Of a DNA stretch of 64,000 nt, positions 60,473 through 64,000 are shown one piece after another (within the stretch, counting starts at the first letter, position 1; each line of letters opens with the position of its first letter). Both the position numbers and the translations under genes were made by a program. Source of the DNA: Erysipelotrichaceae bacterium (GTDB lineage: Bacteria; Bacillota_I; Bacilli_A; Erysipelotrichales; Erysipelotrichaceae); assembly GCA_017428765.1 (NCBI GenBank), contig JAFRQF010000035.1, positions 1-64,000 of the forward strand. The letters run 5' to 3'. The notes under the pieces are model-generated. The model made no database searches. It was given only the letters and a program-made list of their open reading frames with translations, and was not told the DNA's origin.

Positions 60473-61744
60473 ATGGTAAAAGATCTTGTTAAGTTTTTAG
60501 ATGAAAGTCCTACAGCCTTCTGTGCTGTTTCTTCCATTAAGAAAAGACTGGAAGAAAAAGGATACCAGAGATTAGGGAATGAAAAGATAGAAAAAGGGAA
60601 GAAATACTATCTTGTAAGAAATGATTCTTCGATCATTGCTTTCAATGTTGGCAAAAGATTGAATGATCCGTCTTTGCATATAACAGCATCCCATACGGAT
60701 TCTCCTTTGTTCAAACTGAAACCGCAACCTCTGATCAAAGAAAAAGGTTCCGTAAGATTCAATATCGAGACCTATGGCGGAATGTTATTGCGCCCATGGT
60801 TTGACCGTCCTTTGAAGCTGGCAGGCAGAGTCATCATAAATAAAGATGATAAGCTCTGCAATGTGATCTTTGATAGTAAAGAACCTTTATGCATGATCCC
60901 TTCGATGGCTCCGCATCTCAGCCGCACAAGAGAAGAAGGAAAGATCGAAGTAGGCAAAGAGATGTATCCGATCATCACATTAGGTGAGGATTTTGACCTT
61001 AACGAATATCTTTCTTCAAAACTGCATTGTGATAAGGACGACATCTTAGGTTTCGATCTGTATGTCGTTCCTTGTGAAAAAGGCTATGTCTGGGGTAAAG
61101 ATGAGGAATTCTTTACGTCCAATCATATCGATAATCTGGAATGCGCCTATACGACATTGATGGGCTTTATCGATAACTTCCATGATGACAATATAAACAT
61201 CTACTGTTCCTTCGATAACGAGGAAGTCGGATCAAGGACAAGACAGGGTGCCGATTCCGATATCTTACAAGGCATTTTAAACCGTTTATGCAAAGATTTG
61301 GATCTGGACGAACAAAGACTCGTCGAAAGGGGAATGATGCTGTCATGTGACAATGCGCATGCCTTACATCCGAATTATGCCGATCTCTATGATCTGAACA
61401 ATGCCCCGATCATGAATGAAGGCGTTGTCATCAAATACAACGCTTCCCAATCCTATACCACGGATTCCTTGAGCGGCGCTTTGTTGAAAACGATACTCAA
61501 GAGAAACGAAATTCCTTGGCAGGTCTTTGCCAATAAGACCGGCACAAGAGGAGGGGGCACGTTAGGAAATATCTCCACAAGCCATGTCTCCATTATGTCT
61601 GCCGATATCGGTCTTGGCCAGTGGGCCATGCATTCACCGATCGAAACGGCCGGATCCAAGGATGTGAATTATATGGTCGATCTGATTAAAGCTTTCTATC
61701 AAAGTCATATCGATATCGATGAACAGGGGAATTACAGCATCTGA
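60473..61744 (+). CDS. M18-family aminopeptidase
   Basis: This 423-residue zinc aminopeptidase has metal ligand His in ASHTDSPLFKLKPQP, Asp/Glu in DNEEVGSRTRQGADS, and ligand-bearing SCDNAHALHPNY and GTRGGGTLGNISTSHVSI. It trims N-terminal, often acidic, residues from peptides. I chose ATG 60473, behind GGATGGTGA; an in-frame ATG at 60461 is possible. The stop shares a base with the next gene. Confidence 0.92.
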   Translation: MVKDLVKFLDESPTAFCAVSSIKKRLEEKGYQRLGNEKIEKGKKYYLVRNDSSIIAFNVGKRLNDPSLHITASHTDSPLFKLKPQPLIKEKGSVRFNIETYGGMLLRPWFDRPLKLAGRVIINKDDKLCNVIFDSKEPLCMIPSMAPHLSRTREEGKIEVGKEMYPIITLGEDFDLNEYLSSKLHCDKDDILGFDLYVVPCEKGYVWGKDEEFFTSNHIDNLECAYTTLMGFIDNFHDDNINIYCSFDNEEVGSRTRQGADSDILQGILNRLCKDLDLDEQRLVERGMMLSCDNAHALHPNYADLYDLNNAPIMNEGVVIKYNASQSYTTDSLSGALLKTILKRNEIPWQVFANKTGTRGGGTLGNISTSHVSIMSADIGLGQWAMHSPIETAGSKDVNYMVDLIKAFYQSHIDIDEQGNYSI

Positions 61745-62160
61745 TGAACTATAGGGATGAAATATTACAAGCCATCGGAGCAGCTGATGAAGCTCTGTAT
61801 TGTCTGGATCAGGCAAGGAAACAATTGTTAAGCGCTAGAAACTGGGGGATCTTCGATATCTTCGGCGGCGGTATGGTGGCAACTTTCATCAAACGCAGAA
61901 AGATGTCCGAAGCCAAAGCATATGCCAAAGACGCAAGAGAAAGCCTGATGAAACTTAAGGATGAACTTGACGATATCGATGATGTCATCGAATTCGATCT
62001 GGATATGGATGATTTCTTATCCTTTGCGGATTACTTTTTTGATAATTCGTTCTTCTCCGATCTTATGGTCCAGGGCAGGATCAACAATGCCCGTTCCAAG
62101 ATCCTTCAGGCGATCGATAATGTCAAACAGATCAAAGAAGAACTGGAAGAGGAATTATAG
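61744..62160 (+). CDS. small coiled-coil protein of unknown function
   Basis: This 138-residue soluble protein is mostly helical: LQAIGAADEALYCLDQARKQLLSARN, then a glycine-rich turn FDIFGGGMVATFIKRRKM, then acidic heptads. The GGGM.ATF.KR.KM pattern recurs in uncharacterised Bacillota proteins, from memory. It is coupled to the M18 gene. No membrane helix or catalytic motif is seen. Confidence 0.65.
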   Translation: MNYRDEILQAIGAADEALYCLDQARKQLLSARNWGIFDIFGGGMVATFIKRRKMSEAKAYAKDARESLMKLKDELDDIDDVIEFDLDMDDFLSFADYFFDNSFFSDLMVQGRINNARSKILQAIDNVKQIKEELEEEL

Positions 62161-62213
62161 ACTGCATTGTAATTTTTACAGGCCTTAACTGAATTTAGAT
62201 CAAAAAAATGAAT

Positions 62214-62241
62214 TCGACAATAAGCTTGAATCTGATATAAT
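62214..62241 (+). promoter_or_regulatory. promoter facing a minus-strand small ORF
   Basis: TCGACA (62214-62219), 16 bases and TATAAT (62236-62241). The transcript would start near 62249 and be antisense to the terminator and ORFs at 62276-62448. Confidence 0.55.
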
Positions 62242-62275
62242 TAATACACACGAAAGTTCTCTTTTGAAACAAGAG

Positions 62276-62309
62276 AAAAAGAAAGGGAGTGTTGGAAGCA
62301 CTCCCTTTC
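62276..62309 (-). terminator. terminator of the minus-strand small-ORF locus
   Basis: GAAAGGGAGTG (62281-62291) pairs with CACTCCCTTTC (62299-62309). On the minus strand it is followed by TTTTTCTC. It shares the GAAAGGG..GTG / CAC..CCCTTTC frame with the terminator at 57303-57336. Confidence 0.85.
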
Positions 62310-62325
62310 TGATAGGGTCCGTTGA

Positions 62326-62448
62326 TCAATAGTCTATCTGGAAATGATCTTTATCGTATAGTAGATGATACAGATGATCCAGAATACGATGTCGATGTAT
62401 CTCACAGTATTTTCTCAAAGCGAGCCCCGCAAGATCAAATGAATTCAT
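62326..62448 (-). CDS. 40-codon leader ORF overlapping a hydrophobic peptide
   Basis: On the minus strand an ATG at 62448 has GAGGT 9 bases upstream and opens 40 codons (MNSFDLAGLALRKYC start, His-rich middle). It overlaps the hydrophobic frame at 62334-62405 in another frame. It could be a leader whose translation controls the inner peptide, as mok does for hok, or chance. Confidence 0.3.
   Translation of the reverse strand: MNSFDLAGLALRKYCEIHRHRILDHLYHLLYDKDHFQIDY
62334..62405 (-). CDS. 23-residue hydrophobic peptide, candidate type I toxin
   Basis: A GTG at 62405 (minus) opens MRYIDIVFWIICIIYYTIKI and three more residues. It is strongly hydrophobic with basic ends. Its codons (ATC for Ile, TTC, TAC, AAG, ACG) match the preferences of the real genes here, unlike the overlapping frame. 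The ribosome-binding site is weak, as is usual for such toxins. Confidence 0.35.
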   Translation of the reverse strand: MRYIDIVFWIICIIYYTIKIISR

Positions 62449-62582
62449 AAACTTTGACCTCGATTTCATTTTAGATTTTCTGATTCTCCATTTATTCTCT
62501 TTTTTCTATCATTATTTTCCGCTTTTCCACAAAGATGATTATCAAATGAAAATATTTACATGAAATTTCTTTCAAATTAATG

Positions 62583-62611
62583 TTGACAAGTTTCATAACT
62601 TTCATTATTAT
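62583..62611 (+). promoter_or_regulatory. promoter of the amino-acid ABC operon
   Basis: TTGACA (62583-62588), a 17-base spacer and TATTAT (62606-62611), just upstream of the T-box. Confidence 0.8.
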
Positions 62612-62619
62612 GGAATCAA

Positions 62620-62838
62620 TTCGATGACCGGAAGAGTATTTGAAGGAAGTCCAACAGCGAGCTGAAACAGAGTGGAAGTTCAGCGGCAACCTCTTCTTAG
62701 AAGCGCATCCGGTAGATTCTTATCTGAAAACATAGGATAAGACGTATTTCCGCGTTAAGGATAAGAGGGATCATGTTTTACATGATAATCAGTGTGGTAC
62801 CGCGATATGAGTCGTCTCTGAATGGGGACGGCTTTTTT
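62620..62838 (+). promoter_or_regulatory. T-box riboswitch, specifier read as CGC (Arg)
   Basis: Stem I is closed by ACCGGA (62627-62632) with TCCGGT (62708-62713). AGTA on the 5' side and GAA (62700-62702) on the 3' side form the specifier-loop motif; after one base comes CGC (62704-62706), then A. The T-box sequence AGTGTGGTACCGCG (62791-62804) and a terminator (GTCGTCTC / GGGGACGGC then TTTTTT, ending 62838) follow. Uncharged tRNA-Arg would stabilise the antiterminator. GCG (Ala) would be the reading if offset by one. Confidence 0.9.
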
Positions 62839-62858
62839 GTTTAAAGGGAGGAAGAGAC

Positions 62859-62906
62859 ATGAATAAGCGACGAAGATGGAAGAAAGAGAAAACTCCGATT
62901 AATTGA
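62859..62906 (+). CDS. 15-codon leader peptide with three consecutive Arg codons
   Basis: The frame begins ATG at 62859 behind a very good ribosome-binding site (GGGAGGAAG) and encodes MNKRRRWKKEKTPIN. The Arg run uses CGA CGA AGA. It lies between the T-box terminator and the binding-protein gene, where it would sense Arg-tRNA shortage through ribosome stalling. It is too short to recognise by homology. Confidence 0.55.
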   Translation: MNKRRRWKKEKTPIN

Positions 62907-62940
62907 AAACTGCTTGTTGTGAAGGAAAGGAAAAAATAAA

Positions 62941-63909
62941 ATGAAAAAATTAATTAAAGTCTTATTCATAGCTCTTATAACAATTACACTTTGCGCATGC
63001 TCTTCTTCAAATGAAAATACAAGTCCGAAAACGGAATTGGAATTAGTTACGACATTGGATCAGGCGATCCTGGCCTTATCGTCCGGCAAATGTGATGCGG
63101 TCGCATTGGATGGCACGACGGCACAGAACTATGTCGAACAGTCTGGTGGCCAGTTTGCGATGTCAGGCATCAACTTCGATCTGACGATCTATGGCGACTA
63201 CGAAGGAAACGTAGCTGCTGCCAAGAAGGGTGAAACTTCTTTGATGGAAGCGGTCAACACCTGCATCAATACGGCGATGGAAAACGATTATTATCCTTTA
63301 TGGACAGCGATCGCCAAGATACAGTCCGGTACGGAAGATGAAGCGGCATTGAAAGTTGCTGGTGACAATCCGATCTTCCTGGATGTTCCGATCGATGATA
63401 CCTATGCGTATCTTGTCGATACGATTGATCTTGTAAAACCTGAACTTGATCTTTCAGGTGCTGACGGCGTTTTAAAGAAGATCATGGACAGCGGTGAAAT
63501 GGTCATCGCAACATCTCCTGACTATCCGGCAAACGAATTCATCACGGAAGACGGTACGGTCTATGGCTGCGAGATGATGTTAGCCAAATACGTTGCGGAT
63601 TGCTTAGGCGTTAAATTAAAGATCGAAACGATGGACTTCTCTGCGGTACTTACGGCAGTAGATACAGGCAAAGTCGATATGTCTTTCTCAGGATTCGGTT
63701 GGAAGGCAGACAGGGCGGAAGCCTTTGAATTATCCGTCGGTTATGTAGGTGATGACGATGTCACTTTCCATACGCTGATCGTCCCGGCTGACAAAGCCGA
63801 TCAGTACAAGTCTTTACAAGATTTTGTCGGCAAGCACATCATTGCGCAAGCTTCTTCTCTGCAGCAGATGTATGTCGAGGATCAGATCCTGACTCTGGAT
63901 GGTGAATAA
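62941..63909 (+). CDS. amino-acid ABC transporter binding lipoprotein, circularly permuted
   Basis: This 322-residue lipoprotein has a signal peptide and lipobox Cys20 (LCAC). Residues about 35-128 match the C-terminal half of SBP family 3 proteins (VTTLDQAILALSSGKCDAVALD to the YYPLWTAIAKI end). Residues about 185-318 match the N-terminal half (GEMVIATSPDYPANEF, VADCLGVKLKIETMDFSAVLTAV, GKVDMSFSGFGWKADRAEAF, YKSLQDFVGKHIIAQ). A linker of about 55 residues joins the old C- and N-termini, and the new ends fall within the second lobe. The stop overlaps the permease start (TAATG). Arginine is the likely ligand, from the T-box. Confidence 0.85.
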   Translation: MKKLIKVLFIALITITLCACSSSNENTSPKTELELVTTLDQAILALSSGKCDAVALDGTTAQNYVEQSGGQFAMSGINFDLTIYGDYEGNVAAAKKGETSLMEAVNTCINTAMENDYYPLWTAIAKIQSGTEDEAALKVAGDNPIFLDVPIDDTYAYLVDTIDLVKPELDLSGADGVLKKIMDSGEMVIATSPDYPANEFITEDGTVYGCEMMLAKYVADCLGVKLKIETMDFSAVLTAVDTGKVDMSFSGFGWKADRAEAFELSVGYVGDDDVTFHTLIVPADKADQYKSLQDFVGKHIIAQASSLQQMYVEDQILTLDGE

Positions 63910-64000
63910 TGGGTCCGAGTATCATAGATGTATTTCTTGAGTACTGGCCGATGTTTCTGAAGGGTGCCTTAGGCACTCTTCGTTTTGCCGCTATTGCGGT
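63909..64000 (+). CDS. amino-acid ABC transporter permease (partial)
   Basis: The frame starts at ATG 63909, overlapping the binding-protein stop, and runs out of the window. The first residues (MGPSIIDVFLEYWPMFLKGA, then LGTLRFAAIAV) match the N-terminus of HisM/GlnP-type permeases. An ATPase gene probably follows outside the window. Confidence 0.85.
   Translation, partial: MGPSIIDVFLEYWPMFLKGALGTLRFAAIA

Noticed and set aside
62160-62310. Hairpin at 62281-62309 as terminator of the plus-strand 61744 gene
   Set aside because: The plus-strand flank after the stem is TGATAGGG, not T-rich. The T tract is on the minus strand.

Overview
The window looks like a chromosomal segment of a low-to-medium GC Bacillota, most likely an Erysipelotrichaceae-type organism. 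This placement is inferred from gene content and order: rpsF-ssb-rpsR, yybS-gdpP-rplI-dnaB, htrA-rlmH, cdaA-cdaR, a class B sortase, T-box and cre regulation, and HPr with a regulatory Ser. No rRNA is present. Four tRNA genes (Asp, Gly, Ser, Arg) lie near 10.1-11.05 kb. The block 25-34 kb resembles the replication-origin-proximal neighbourhood of Bacillus.

Layout. 0.2-3.6 kb: a serine biosynthesis operon (ASCH-PHP phosphatase fusion, serC, serA). 4-7.3 kb: a very large extracellular propeller sensor with a SpoIIE-type phosphatase output. 7.4-9.9 kb: a YtrA-type GntR/ABC operon under a long palindromic operator. 10-11 kb: tRNAs and dut. 11.1-16.3 kb: c-di-AMP synthesis (cdaA, cdaR), a two-component system and a hydrolase. 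16.3-22.9 kb: cell-wall genes (membrane-anchored MurF-like ligase, ddl, sortase B, GH73-like enzyme). 22.8-25.1 kb: rluB and rqcH, convergent and overlapping. 25.2-34.1 kb: rpsF-ssb-rpsR, yybS, gdpP, rplI, dnaB, an M23 peptidase, an HtrA-like protease, rlmH. 34.1-40.3 kb: ptsH with a cre site, pgcA, trmR-like, two uncharacterised acidic/membrane proteins, murA. 40.28-42.02 kb: an IS608-like IS200/IS605 element inserted in the last codon of murA. 42.0-42.8 kb: a type II toxin-antitoxin pair. 42.9-56.6 kb: rpmE, tdk, prfA, prmC, a VTT membrane protein, ychF, tilS, hpt, ftsH, hslO, dus, ung, folC, udp. 56.6-62.4 kb: accessory genes, including a degenerate Fic-fold protein, a ROK kinase, an ATP-grasp enzyme, an M18 aminopeptidase and two candidate small hydrophobic-peptide loci. 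62.6-64 kb: an amino-acid ABC transporter operon.

Main points of interest. (1) Removing the IS608-like element in silico, using its own cleavage signals, restores a murA ending in Glu-stop and rejoins it to a terminator now 1.7 kb away; the element's terminal TCAA supplies the present murA stop codon. (2) The last operon carries a T-box whose specifier reads as CGC (Arg), then a 15-codon upstream ORF with three consecutive Arg codons, then a substrate-binding lipoprotein whose two halves are in circularly permuted order. (3) Many genes have a TATAAT-like box exactly 6 (or 7) bases before the start codon, implying leaderless mRNAs; one palindromic -10 box appears to serve ung and folC in both directions. 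(4) Two loci share the architecture of type I toxin-antitoxin systems. (5) A PHP phosphatase in the serine operon may replace SerB.
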